A stretch of 64,000 nt of DNA from Myxosarcina sp. GI1. Its GTDB lineage: Bacteria; Cyanobacteriota; Cyanobacteriia; Cyanobacteriales; Xenococcaceae. The stretch is from NCBI RefSeq assembly GCF_000756305.1, contig NZ_JRFE01000013.1:51454-115453 (forward strand), given 5' to 3'. Positions 17,390 to 25,957 of this stretch are shown in pieces (position 1 is the first letter of the stretch; each line of letters begins with the position of its first letter). The notes below the pieces were generated by a model that made no database searches, was not told the DNA's origin, and worked only from the letters and a program-made list of their open reading frames with translations. The translations under genes and the position numbers were made by a program.

Positions 17390-18292
17390 CTACAGGGTTT
17401 CGGGAACGAATACCTTTAAGCTATGAGGCAAACATTTTACCGTTACAATTTCTTCTTTACCAATAACTTCGCCGTCTAAAACTAGTTTTTGTGGTGGATT
17501 AGTAGTTACCTTAATCGATTTAGCCCTCAGATAACTTATGTCTTCTCTATCTACAGGCTCGTCTTTAAGCGCGTTTTTCATCAAATTATAAGATGCGGCG
17601 ATCGCGCCAGCCCAATTTTCGGGATAGACAACGGTAATATCTAATAAACCATCGTCAGGAATAATACCCGCAGGTCCATGCGCCAAAATTGAAGTATTGG
17701 GGGCAGTGTTAGCAACCGTAATCGCCGTAGCGTTAACGGTAATTGTTTCTTCGACAGTTTCAATATGAGCTTCAAACTGAGGAAAATTTCGTAGCTGCTT
17801 GACTCCAGACACTACATAAGCCATCATTCCCAAACGCTCTTTAAACTGACCCTCAGTATCATCTACTGTTTCGGCTTCAAACCCAATACCAGTTAACAGA
17901 ACCATTGGTTTGTCGTTACACAAACCCGTATCTATAGTACGAGTTGCTCCAGTTAAAATTGTCTCACAGGCTTCGTCTATATTAACTGGTATTCCTAAAG
18001 CTTTGGCAAAAGCGTTAGCCGTACCGCGAGCAATTATACCCAAAGGAACTCCTGTATTTACCAGAGCCTCAGCTACTTGAGAAACGGTACCGTCACCGCC
18101 AGAAGCAATAATCATCCGAGCATTTTGTTCTAAAGCACCGCGAGCTAGCAGATTGGCACTAATAACTTCAGATGTAAATTGTACGTTTAAATCGATTTTT
18201 GACGACAATAGCTCCTCAATTTTTGCTAGCTCTGCCTCTGAGTCACCCTGTCCTGCAACGGGATTGTAGATCAAATAAGCCGAACGATTCAT
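17390..18292 (-). CDS. YegS/BmrU-type lipid kinase (diacylglycerol kinase catalytic domain)
   Basis: A 300-residue soluble kinase of the YegS/DagK family, which phosphorylates diacylglycerol or related lipids with ATP. The nucleotide-binding motif GGDGTVSQVAEAL is at residues 64-76, followed by GIIARGTANAFAKALGIP (about 84-101), and the metal and lid region PDDGLLDITVV near 217. The C-terminal beta sandwich ends with VLDGEVIGKEE, the family's closing motif. Length is usual. The start is ATG 18292. No partner suggests a particular lipid. Confidence 0.88.
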   Translation of the reverse strand: MNRSAYLIYNPVAGQGDSEAELAKIEELLSSKIDLNVQFTSEVISANLLARGALEQNARMIIASGGDGTVSQVAEALVNTGVPLGIIARGTANAFAKALGIPVNIDEACETILTGATRTIDTGLCNDKPMVLLTGIGFEAETVDDTEGQFKERLGMMAYVVSGVKQLRNFPQFEAHIETVEETITVNATAITVANTAPNTSILAHGPAGIIPDDGLLDITVVYPENWAGAIAASYNLMKNALKDEPVDREDISYLRAKSIKVTTNPPQKLVLDGEVIGKEEIVTVKCLPHSLKVFVPETL

Positions 18293-18371
18293 AATAAAAT
18301 ATCCAAAGTATGTAATGTATATTGGGAAATTGCTGCGAAATTTTAAATAAATATTTGAATGTTGGGTAATT

Positions 18372-19934
18372 TCAGACTGTAAAACTATCGAGCTGGTATT
18401 TGTGCCATTTATGTCGCGATCGCTCGACTACCAGAGGCTGGACGATAAATTTTGGCGGATTGCCCCTGCCAACCTTAATCTGCAAACAAGTATAGGGCTT
18501 TTTCTTGTTAGAACCGTGACCATTACGACCGACAAATAAAAGTGATTGCGCGACTTGAAGTTTCTTCCCCTCTCTAGTTTCCTGTAGAATTGCTCCTTGT
18601 GGTCGTTGACGACGCAGACTATGACCGCTGCCGCCGCAAACAATCCAGTTTACATAAGAATCGGCGCGTCCTGTATCCTCGGTGTAGAGATGTTCTAGAC
18701 AGTGAGCGTGACCCGATAGAACCAAATCTACCAGCGGACGCTCTGAAGGTGTTTTTCCTAGCTGTTGCGAGACCTCATCTAAAACTTGCCGCAAATGATG
18801 ACGAATCTCTAAAGTTTGTCCCTGATTCCATTTGGTAGCTTCGGTCACGTAAGGAGGATGGTGTAAATAAATAACTCGTCCCCGCACTGTTTCGTCTTGC
18901 CAGGAGGCAATTAGTTTATCTCGCAGCCAGCTTAACTGTTCGTGGTCGGTGGCAATTTTTTCTTTTCTCAATCTTTTTTCAATGTCGCGCTGCATTTCTT
19001 CAATCTGATTGAGCTTACCTTGATAATCATCTAATCGTTCGGCATCTTCTTCTGACGAGTCTCGACGCAGTTGGGCTACTGACTGCCAAATTTTCTGCTT
19101 TTGAGTTTCTAGTTTTTCTCTACGCGCTTCTAGCTGACGACGAATTTTTCTGCCTTCTTTGGTATCGGGAATTGGCGGTGGTTCGTCAAAAGTATTAGAA
19201 TCGAGAGCGATAAAATCAATACCACCATAACGAAAGCTATAGTAGCGGTTGGGCAAGCGCGTAAATTTACCTGGTTGATAGCTCAGACACCGTCTGTCTT
19301 GAAATTTAGCCGTGTAGTGGCGGTCGAGATGCTCGCCTAGTTTGTGACTAGCTTCGAGGTCTAGTAAATAATCTAAAAATGCTTTGGCATAAGCCTGACC
19401 TTCATAAGAGCCGTGCCAACCTACATCAATATCTAAGTAAGAACCAAATACGCGCCGTAAGGGTTTGGTTGTTTTGGCTAAGATTCCGTAAACTAATGGT
19501 AAGTCGTAATAGTCGTGATTGCCTGGTACGGGAAAAATTGGCAGTTTAAATACCATGCGGTCGTAAGCTATCTGCTCTGGTGATTCTCCCCCTACTAATA
19601 ATTCTTGATAGGGAGCGATAAAGTTTTGATAGTAAAACTCTTTTGAACCTACTTGATAGACGACATCTCCAGTATGTATGACAAAATCAGCTTCATGCCC
19701 ATGTTCTAGCATCATTTGTGCTACTTTTCTCTGAGGACTATGACCATGATGCTCGCCACAACCGCTATCGCCAATTACTAAAAAAGAAAAATCTTGGCTG
19801 TTGCTTTGGGGATCGTCTACGACCAACTGAGTTTGGTCGATCGCTCGTTCTTTAATAGCTGACTCTTGCCACCGCACTCTTTGCTTCATTCTGGCAATTT
19901 TGACCGCTATTGAGGGTTCGGTAACAAATTTCAT
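18372..19934 (-). CDS. Calcineurin-like metallophosphoesterase
   Basis: A 520-residue phosphoesterase with the full set of metal-ligand motifs: GDSGCGEHHGHS near 55, GDVVYQ near 93, GNHDYYD near 138, HHPPYVTEA near 356 and SGHAHCLEH near 410. Between motifs 3 and 4 lies an unusually long insert rich in Arg, Lys, Glu and Gln (about residues 250-325), predicted as a coiled coil. No signal peptide is seen, so it is probably cytoplasmic. The start is ATG 19934. The substrate is unknown; purple-acid-phosphatase-like phosphomonoesterase or phosphodiesterase are both possible. Confidence 0.85.
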   Translation of the reverse strand: MKFVTEPSIAVKIARMKQRVRWQESAIKERAIDQTQLVVDDPQSNSQDFSFLVIGDSGCGEHHGHSPQRKVAQMMLEHGHEADFVIHTGDVVYQVGSKEFYYQNFIAPYQELLVGGESPEQIAYDRMVFKLPIFPVPGNHDYYDLPLVYGILAKTTKPLRRVFGSYLDIDVGWHGSYEGQAYAKAFLDYLLDLEASHKLGEHLDRHYTAKFQDRRCLSYQPGKFTRLPNRYYSFRYGGIDFIALDSNTFDEPPPIPDTKEGRKIRRQLEARREKLETQKQKIWQSVAQLRRDSSEEDAERLDDYQGKLNQIEEMQRDIEKRLRKEKIATDHEQLSWLRDKLIASWQDETVRGRVIYLHHPPYVTEATKWNQGQTLEIRHHLRQVLDEVSQQLGKTPSERPLVDLVLSGHAHCLEHLYTEDTGRADSYVNWIVCGGSGHSLRRQRPQGAILQETREGKKLQVAQSLLFVGRNGHGSNKKKPYTCLQIKVGRGNPPKFIVQPLVVERSRHKWHKYQLDSFTV

Positions 19935-20767
19935 ACTTGTTTTTAAAAAGTTTAGTAGCTAGAATTGCCCCATTTTAATAGATAAAGTAAGTGTATGATG
20001 GATAGTTTAGCGCGGCGATCGCATCTACCTCCAGCCATAAACTTTACTTTAATTGCCATCTTTATCAATTGGCAACGCTTGTTTAATATTGAACTTTTAA
20101 GCCATCGGCGATCGATGGGAGTTAACCTCTTTTACAATAAAAAATAAACTGAGAGCTGGCTCGTTGTTTATTGCTCGTTTTTCGCTGTTCATTGATAAAT
20201 GTCAGTTTTTATCGTCTAACAAGCTAAAAGGCGTTTTCTATTTGCGTACAATCTCTTTAAAAGTGCTACAGTATTATATGAAAATTAAGAAGAACTAACG
20301 GCAATTTGGGTTAGTATTAATGTACTTGTCTCCAAAGTCTTCAGTAAATGCCAAATTATGATTGAGGAGGCGATCGCTCTACGTTAATATATTCTAAGTA
20401 ATTAGAAATTATCAAATTACCCCATCCCATCTAAATTCAACTGGTTATCGAAGCTAAAAACTTACAAGTAGTTCGATTTTAAAGCGATAACAATATTAGT
20501 TGTGCGATTGACTCTATTTTGGGAGAAATAGCCAAGAAGAGCGCTCCAAACTAAAGATATCGAGCAATTGAAACCTGGGGTAAATCGAGCATAGAAGTAT
20601 GCGCGGAAATTGCGATCGTGGCAGTAGCCGTTAAAATAGTGGGTTTAAAAATTTTAATCTACTAAGTCGCGTTCAATGAAGCTGCTAAAGCTCGAAAAAA
20701 AAATTAAAAATAAAAACTGTCTTTTTGAAGCGTTTTGTTGTCTCAATGAGGAATTAATATAGTTAAT
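19935..20767. other. Gene-poor 0.8-kb spacer
   Basis: No intact gene is visible. It has several HIP1 sites. Between about 20,490 and 20,700 short open stretches in different frames look like a decayed coding region (for example ETWGKSSIEVCAEIAIVAVA on the plus strand), but I recognise no family. Confidence 0.4.
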
Positions 20768-20938
20768 ATGGCTAAACGACGTAATGCCAAAAAAGAAAAA
20801 GCAGAGCGAAATAAAGTTAATGCTCGAAAATATCGCAAAACAACTTCTCGTTATTCTGGAAAGAGTAGGAGAAACTATAACAGCACTCGGGATAATTCAG
20901 AAAATGAAGACAATACATCTTCATCTGAAAAATCTTAA
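20768..20938 (+). CDS. Small basic protein, 56 residues
   Basis: ATG 20768 to TAA 20938 encodes a 56-residue protein with a strongly basic N-terminal half (MAKRRNAKKEKAERNKVNAR, then KYRKTT) and an acidic, Ser/Asn-rich tail (DNSENEDNTSSSEKS). I recall similar short basic proteins annotated as hypothetical in other cyanobacteria. The charge split suggests nucleic-acid or ribosome binding, as inference only. A GAGG lies about 15 bp upstream, somewhat far for a ribosome site. Confidence 0.55.
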   Translation: MAKRRNAKKEKAERNKVNARKYRKTTSRYSGKSRRNYNSTRDNSENEDNTSSSEKS

Positions 20939-20972
20939 TGTTTTGAGTCAAACTCTTTAATTACAAATTTGT

Positions 20973-21106
20973 TAATTGTCTGGCTGCCGTCTAGATCTAA
21001 CATAATGACACACTAAGTTTAAAACTAAAAAAGCGGTATCTTATTTGGCAATCGACCGATAAAACTACTTCTTGGTTATTGTCTCTAGACGGCTAGCTAA
21101 CAATTA
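20973..21106. repeat. Symmetric long inverted repeat
   Basis: The arms TAATTGT-7nt-CCGTCTAGA (20973-20995) and TCTAGACGG-7nt-ACAATTA (21084-21106) are complementary, with unmatched 7-nt segments of equal length in both, so a 23-bp imperfect stem can form around an 88-nt interior. No gene is inside. It could be a small non-autonomous element or a structured RNA. The rest of the 20939-21339 spacer holds nothing else I can name. Confidence 0.5.
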
Positions 21107-21312
21107 TCTTTTAAACGAGCAAAACATTAAGAAATATTAAAACCAGCTGGTTCGGATACAATTGTCTTGACTAAAATGCAATCTTAAAAAGTGACTGCTT
21201 CGAGCGAATGAAAAAGTCACCGGCGCATATTATTTAAAAATAAACCCGTTTTAAGCTTAAAATTGAACTATGATAACTGAGATATATACCAAACATATCT
21301 TCAGTTTGCTAA

Positions 21313-21864
<552 letters not shown>

Positions 21865-21929
21865 AAAATAAATTAGTTGGGGTTTGAGTTCTTTGGTTAA
21901 AAATTAAGCTATACTAATAAAGCCTTCTA

Positions 21930-22003
21930 CGGGATGTAGCGCAGCTTGGTAGCGCGCCTGCTTTGGGAGCAGGATGCCGCAGGTTCAAATCCTGTCATCC
22001 CGA
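21930..22003 (+). tRNA. tRNA-Pro (anticodon UGG)
   Basis: A complete 74-nt cloverleaf. The acceptor stem pairs CGGGATG with CATCCCG; the anticodon stem CCTGC/GCAGG encloses the loop TTTGGGA with anticodon TGG; the T-arm is CAGG-TTCAAAT-CCTG. The 3' CCA is not encoded. It reads proline CCN codons through a uridine wobble base. Confidence 0.97.
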
Positions 22004-22014
22004 TACAACTTAAT

Positions 22015-22163
22015 TCAATATCTAAGAAAGTTATTATCTGTAGTCCAAATATTTCCACCTATAGCTAAAGTCAATGCTACGGTAAACCAATGATTTGGAG
22101 CTGACGGGATACGTTGTTTGACAATGTTTTTGTATGCTGCGTAAACTTCATGGGGAATTTTTG
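22015..22163 (-). pseudogene. C-terminal remnant of a PIN-domain (VapC-like) toxin
   Basis: On the minus strand 48 codons read HEVYAAYKNIVKQRIPSAPN, then HWFTVALTLAIGGNIWTTDN and NFLRY before a stop. This matches the C-terminal end of PIN-domain nucleases (RIPxDPxDWxxVALALxLxxxIWTxDxDFxG), including the acidic Asp of WTTDN. The frame is closed by an in-frame stop near 22164, so the N-terminal catalytic part is gone, as are the final glycines. It lies 11 bp from tRNA-Pro, a common insertion spot. Confidence 0.55.
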
Positions 22164-22257
22164 ATTAAACTAAAGTTAGTTAAAAAACAAAGCGATCGCT
22201 TTTGCCGCTGCTCTTTGGGCAATCGCGCCAATTTTCATTTTAATAGCAATTTTTTTA

Positions 22258-22470
22258 ATGAAAAATAGAATAAACCGCTCTCCCAAATTTTTACACCGTA
22301 GCTGGATACGTCTACTTCCTTACACTGCTATGGGAGCGTTTTTAATTTCTTTTAAAACTGCTGAAAACTTTAATTCTTTAGTAGTAAGTTATTTTTTATT
22401 AATGTCAGTACAGCTTGGCGCGGTCGCAGTTTATTTGTTAATAAATAAAGTTAATAGTCGGCAAAAATAA
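22258..22470 (+). CDS. Hypothetical small membrane protein
   Basis: A 70-residue protein with a basic N-terminus (MKNRINRSPKFLHRSWIRLL) and two hydrophobic segments, about residues 21-33 and 42-63. It resembles no family I know. There is no clear ribosome site before ATG 22258. The sequence is plausible as a small inner-membrane protein, but chance cannot be ruled out. It converges with the TM2 gene 13 bp away. Confidence 0.45.
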   Translation: MKNRINRSPKFLHRSWIRLLPYTAMGAFLISFKTAENFNSLVVSYFLLMSVQLGAVAVYLLINKVNSRQK

Positions 22471-22483
22471 AAGAAAGTGCGGT

Positions 22484-22978
22484 TTAAATATCAAAATAAT
22501 AGCGCACCGCTCCCGTATGCTCGTCGTTATCAATATGAGCTAATCCCTGCTTTAGAGCTTTCTGCAGTAGTTTTTCTACTTCTTCTACAGGTAGTTCGGT
22601 TGCGATCGTTGCCTGACCGATAGAAAGAACGTTGTTGTTGCTAGCAGCAGCCTGTAGCAACTTTAACATAGGGTCTGACTTTGCCAAAGCCGACTTAGTC
22701 TGCCCTTGAAGTATTGCCTCATTAGCGTTAACTATATTTGTTAAATCGTCGATCTTTGCCTGCTGTAAGAGAAAACGATTTTTTTCAGCAGTCATTCCAG
22801 GAATTAGAAACAGATCGATAAACTGTCCAAAACCAAATAGACCGAAAGTAAACAAGTACAATAAACCGCTAACAATTTTACCCAAATAAAAGCGGTGAAT
22901 TCCACATATACCGAAACAGCAAAAAATCCAGAGAATATAAGCCGTTCCCGTATTAAGCTTTTGTTGTCGATAATTCAT
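22484..22978 (-). CDS. TM2 domain protein with C-terminal helical domain
   Basis: A 164-residue protein. Residues 10-60 form the TM2 pair with the signature GICGIHRFYLGKIVSGLLYL and a following GLFGFGQFIDLFLIP. The C-terminal half (about 85-160) resembles a winged-helix-like segment (ATELPVEEVEKLLQKALKQG, then VRYYFDI) seen in other bacterial TM2 proteins. The start is ATG 22978. It differs from the TM2-SHOCT protein at 7828. Function is unknown. Confidence 0.75.
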   Translation of the reverse strand: MNYRQQKLNTGTAYILWIFCCFGICGIHRFYLGKIVSGLLYLFTFGLFGFGQFIDLFLIPGMTAEKNRFLLQQAKIDDLTNIVNANEAILQGQTKSALAKSDPMLKLLQAAASNNNVLSIGQATIATELPVEEVEKLLQKALKQGLAHIDNDEHTGAVRYYFDI

Positions 22979-23338
22979 TAATGTAAGTCGATCTTGAGAA
23001 TTAATATTTTGTATTGTTTATAGTTCTGCTCGATTTAGGTCATATGGTTCTTATTGAATCGCTAGAGACGCACTATATTGTCAAAATATTGTTACAAAGT
23101 TATTTAATAATTATATTTTTTTTACTTATATATATAGATTAATTTTAAGCCAAGCTCTAGCAACAATTCAAAACTTTTGTAAAAAAAATTATTATTTTGT
23201 TTATGAAGTGGCGGTTATAGCCGTAGAAACTTAGATCGGGACAATACGAAAGTTAATAGTTCGTAAGTAGCAAGTAGCAAGTAGCAATTTTTTAAATGTA
23301 CTAATCTTTGCTTCGATTGCTATAACTGCAAAAAGCAT
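22979..23338. other. Spacer with heptamer repeat
   Basis: No gene is seen. The heptamer AAGTAGC is repeated three times at 23265-23285, and the stretch 23095-23160 is almost pure A+T. It lies downstream of mgtE and upstream of the TM2 gene, both on the minus strand. Confidence 0.6.
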
Positions 23339-24712
23339 TTACAATCCCAAAATTGTTTTGGCTATATTGAAATAAATCAACACCCCTAAAACATCGACGG
23401 CAGTAGTAATAAAAGGTGCCGACATCAAAGCGGGATCGAGTCCGATAGAGCGAAACAAAAACGGTAGGGCAGAACCTGCTACTGAAGCTAATAGTGCGAT
23501 CGCAACTAAACTAATGCCTACAGAAGTGGCTACGGCTAAATTTCCCTGAAGAAAATATGCCCAAACCGTTGCTACAATGCCTAAAATCAGCCCTAATAGT
23601 ATTCCTGCTAACGCCTCGCGAAACACTACTTTTCCCGCACCCATATCTTTAATTTCTTCTGTATTCAAACCGCGAATTACAACGGTCGAAGATTGTGCGC
23701 CGACATTGCCGCCAGTACCTGTTAGCAAAGGGATAAAAGCAGCTAAAACCACTGCCTGCTGCAGCAAACTCTCTTGAGAACGAATGATTGCTCCCGTAAC
23801 CGTATTGGTCAGCAACAAAACAAATAGCCACACAACGCGCCTACGGGCAACGGTTAGTAAATTAGTTTGAAAATAACTGTTGTCATCTGACTGTAGCCCT
23901 CCCAGGGCATAAATATCTTCTGTAGCTTCTTTTTCTAAAATATCGATAACATCGTCTACCGTTACGACACCAACTAATCTCTCTTCTTTATCGACGACTG
24001 GCACTGCCAATAAATCGTAACGTTGAATAGTTCGAGCCACGTCTTCGCGATCGGTATCGGTATGTACAAAAACTATATCGCGAATCATAATTTCCCCCAG
24101 TGTCTTTTCAGGAGAAGCCGTTACCAAACTGCGTAAAGAAACAATACCTGTCAACTGCCGCGAAGCATCAGTAACGTATAAATAATAAATAACTTCAGAA
24201 GCATTAGCCAAACTACGAATTCGTTCTAGAGTTTGACTGACTGTCAAATTTTCCTTTAAAGAGATATATTCGGGGGTCATGATGCGTCCCGCCCGATCTT
24301 CTTCGTAGCCCAATAGAATATTAGTAGCCTGTCTTTCCTGCGGACTAAGCTGTGCTAAAAGGCGGCTGACAACTTTGGCTGGTAGTTCGTCAAACATTCT
24401 GGCGCGGTCATCTGGAGACATGCGATCGACAACATCTAATACTTCTTGACGTTTGAATTTTTGGATTAAAGCCTGCTGTACTTCAGAACTCAAATATTCG
24501 TATACCTGAATTGCTTCGGATTTAGACAACAAGCGAAAAGCAATTACCTGCATCGATTCTGGCAAACCTTCAATTGCTTCTGCTATATCTACAGGCTGTA
24601 CTGGAACTAAAAGGGCTTTAGCTCCTTCCAAATTACCGCTATCGAGCAGCAATTCTAATTGAGAACGAACTAACTGTCGCAGTTCATCGTGTTTTACTCC
24701 ATTTGCTGTCAT
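23339..24712 (-). CDS. mgtE: Magnesium transporter MgtE
   Basis: A 457-residue magnesium channel/transporter. An N-terminal helical MgtE_N superhelix (residues 1-130, with YLSSEVQQALIQKFKRQEVL) is followed by two CBS domains (about 137-255) that sense cytosolic Mg2+, and then by five membrane helices. The pore-family motifs are PLLTGTGGNVGAQSSTVVIR near residue 329 and the final SAPFITTAVDVLGVLIYFNI. Length is usual for the family. The start is ATG 24712. It is monocistronic as far as can be seen. No M-box riboswitch can be recognised in the 284-bp upstream region. Confidence 0.95.
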   Translation of the reverse strand: MTANGVKHDELRQLVRSQLELLLDSGNLEGAKALLVPVQPVDIAEAIEGLPESMQVIAFRLLSKSEAIQVYEYLSSEVQQALIQKFKRQEVLDVVDRMSPDDRARMFDELPAKVVSRLLAQLSPQERQATNILLGYEEDRAGRIMTPEYISLKENLTVSQTLERIRSLANASEVIYYLYVTDASRQLTGIVSLRSLVTASPEKTLGEIMIRDIVFVHTDTDREDVARTIQRYDLLAVPVVDKEERLVGVVTVDDVIDILEKEATEDIYALGGLQSDDNSYFQTNLLTVARRRVVWLFVLLLTNTVTGAIIRSQESLLQQAVVLAAFIPLLTGTGGNVGAQSSTVVIRGLNTEEIKDMGAGKVVFREALAGILLGLILGIVATVWAYFLQGNLAVATSVGISLVAIALLASVAGSALPFLFRSIGLDPALMSAPFITTAVDVLGVLIYFNIAKTILGL

Positions 24713-24996
24713 AAACTTATCCCAATATTGTATTTAATTGTGGCTGTAATTTTAACTTTCTCCAAGTTGCCTCTAGATATATAAAAGATACGGGTATTAT
24801 ACATTTTTGTATTTTTTAACATTGTTTTTTATCTTCTCATTCTATGTTTGAATCTTGCTGTGTTAATGTACTAAGAAATGAGATTTGTTCGGTAAATGCG
24901 TTTGCCTTAAGATGTCACGATTTATAGATCTACAGATTGGCAAGTTAATTTCCGCAATATCGATCTCAAAACAAAATAGATTCAAGGAGACAATCG

Positions 24997-25299
24997 ATGT
25001 CAATCTATGTTGGAAATCTTTCTTATGACGTTACGAAAGAAGATCTTTCTACTGTATTTGCAGAATACGGCACTGTAACTCGTGTTGCTTTACCTTCCGA
25101 TCGCGAAACTGGTCGTCCGCGAGGCTTCGGCTTTGTCGAAATGAGCAGTGAAGATGAAGAAGCTAAAGCAATAGAAAGTTTAGACGGTGCCGAGTGGATG
25201 GGAAGAGAATTAAGAGTTAATAAAGCCAGACCGAGAGAAAATAATCGAGGTGGCGGTAATGGTAATTATCGCAACAGCAATAGCTTTTCTCGCAACTAG
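24997..25299 (+). CDS. RRM RNA-binding protein (Rbp family)
   Basis: A 100-residue cyanobacterial RNA-binding protein. One RRM covers residues 1-80 with RNP2 IYVGNL (3-8) and RNP1 RGFGFVEM (43-50). A short Gly/Asn/Arg-rich tail (RGGGNGNYRNSNSFSRN) makes it the glycine-tailed Rbp type, usually cold-inducible and involved in mRNA handling or localisation. A strong AAGGAG site lies 7 bp before ATG 24997. The 284-bp leader after mgtE leaves room for a long cold-responsive 5' UTR, a known trait of this family but not demonstrated here. Confidence 0.92.
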   Translation: MSIYVGNLSYDVTKEDLSTVFAEYGTVTRVALPSDRETGRPRGFGFVEMSSEDEEAKAIESLDGAEWMGRELRVNKARPRENNRGGGNGNYRNSNSFSRN

Positions 25300-25340
25300 C
25301 GATCGATAAGATTATTAATTTTAAAACTAACTATAGCAAA

Positions 25341-25368
25341 AGTTAAAAGTCAAAAGTCAAAACTAAAA
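25341..25368. repeat. Heptamer tandem repeat downstream of rbp
   Basis: Four successive 7-mers, AGTTAAA AGTCAAA AGTCAAA ACTAAAA, lie in the spacer between the rbp gene and the convergent DUF4332 gene. Confidence 0.6.
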
Positions 25369-25482
25369 TGCTTAACCCATAAAGTTTTTAGTAGTTAGAG
25401 GTGTATCTATTCTTCTGTCCACTACTATATATTTCATTTTAGTAACTTGCCAGTTTTGGCTGAAAGCTGATGATAAGCTTAA

Positions 25483-25926
25483 TTATCGAGCTTTTTTTTT
25501 GCCAATTTTTATTTTACTACTCTCAACTAGCAGCTTTGCCTCTTTTATCCACTGTCTGACAATTTCTACAGAGGGCGATAAGTCTTTTCGGCGCGTGGTA
25601 GCAACCGATAGTCGGAGTACCTGCTGATGCAGGCGACCGATTGGAGTTTCGGCTAACTGAGATACAGAAGCTATACCTGAATGTAAAACCAATCCGCAAT
25701 ATCGATGATTGACGCTGGGAATACGAGACAAATCTGCTAGAGCTAGCCATTTGTTAACGTATTCAATTTTTAGCTGCAAGCGATTGGCTAAAAGCTGTCT
25801 TTTTTGAATAGTAGAGGTTTGTTCGATTAATTCCTTGGTGCCTATTATACCATTGATTTTAAGCAACTTAATATCCGTAGATTTTAATCCAGGAAGTTCC
25901 TCAATTGCACAATAATAAGGCTGCAT
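25483..25926 (-). CDS. DUF4332 domain protein
   Basis: A 147-residue protein of the DUF4332 family, which has helix-hairpin-helix-like repeats. Residues 6-35 read AIEELPGLKSTDIKLLKING, and a second unit with ALADLSRIPSVNHRYCGLVL appears about residue 64. The ATG at 25926 is preferred. The longer frame from 26052 would overlap the divergent pepP gene and add an untypical extension. No enzymatic motif is seen; DNA or protein binding is a guess from the fold. It shares a 31-bp divergent promoter region with pepP. Confidence 0.7.
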   Translation of the reverse strand: MQPYYCAIEELPGLKSTDIKLLKINGIIGTKELIEQTSTIQKRQLLANRLQLKIEYVNKWLALADLSRIPSVNHRYCGLVLHSGIASVSQLAETPIGRLHQQVLRLSVATTRRKDLSPSVEIVRQWIKEAKLLVESSKIKIGKKKAR

Positions 25927-25957
25927 CAACCGTAAATAATAAAGCGCGATCGCGACT

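Noticed and set aside
20490..20700. Decayed protein gene in the 20-kb spacer
   Set aside because: Short open stretches in several frames look coding-like, but I can match them to no family, so they are mentioned only under the spacer.
21191..21222. GTGACT...AGTCAC hairpin near 21.2 kb
   Set aside because: Only 6 bp pair around an 18-nt loop with no T-tract; it is too weak to call.
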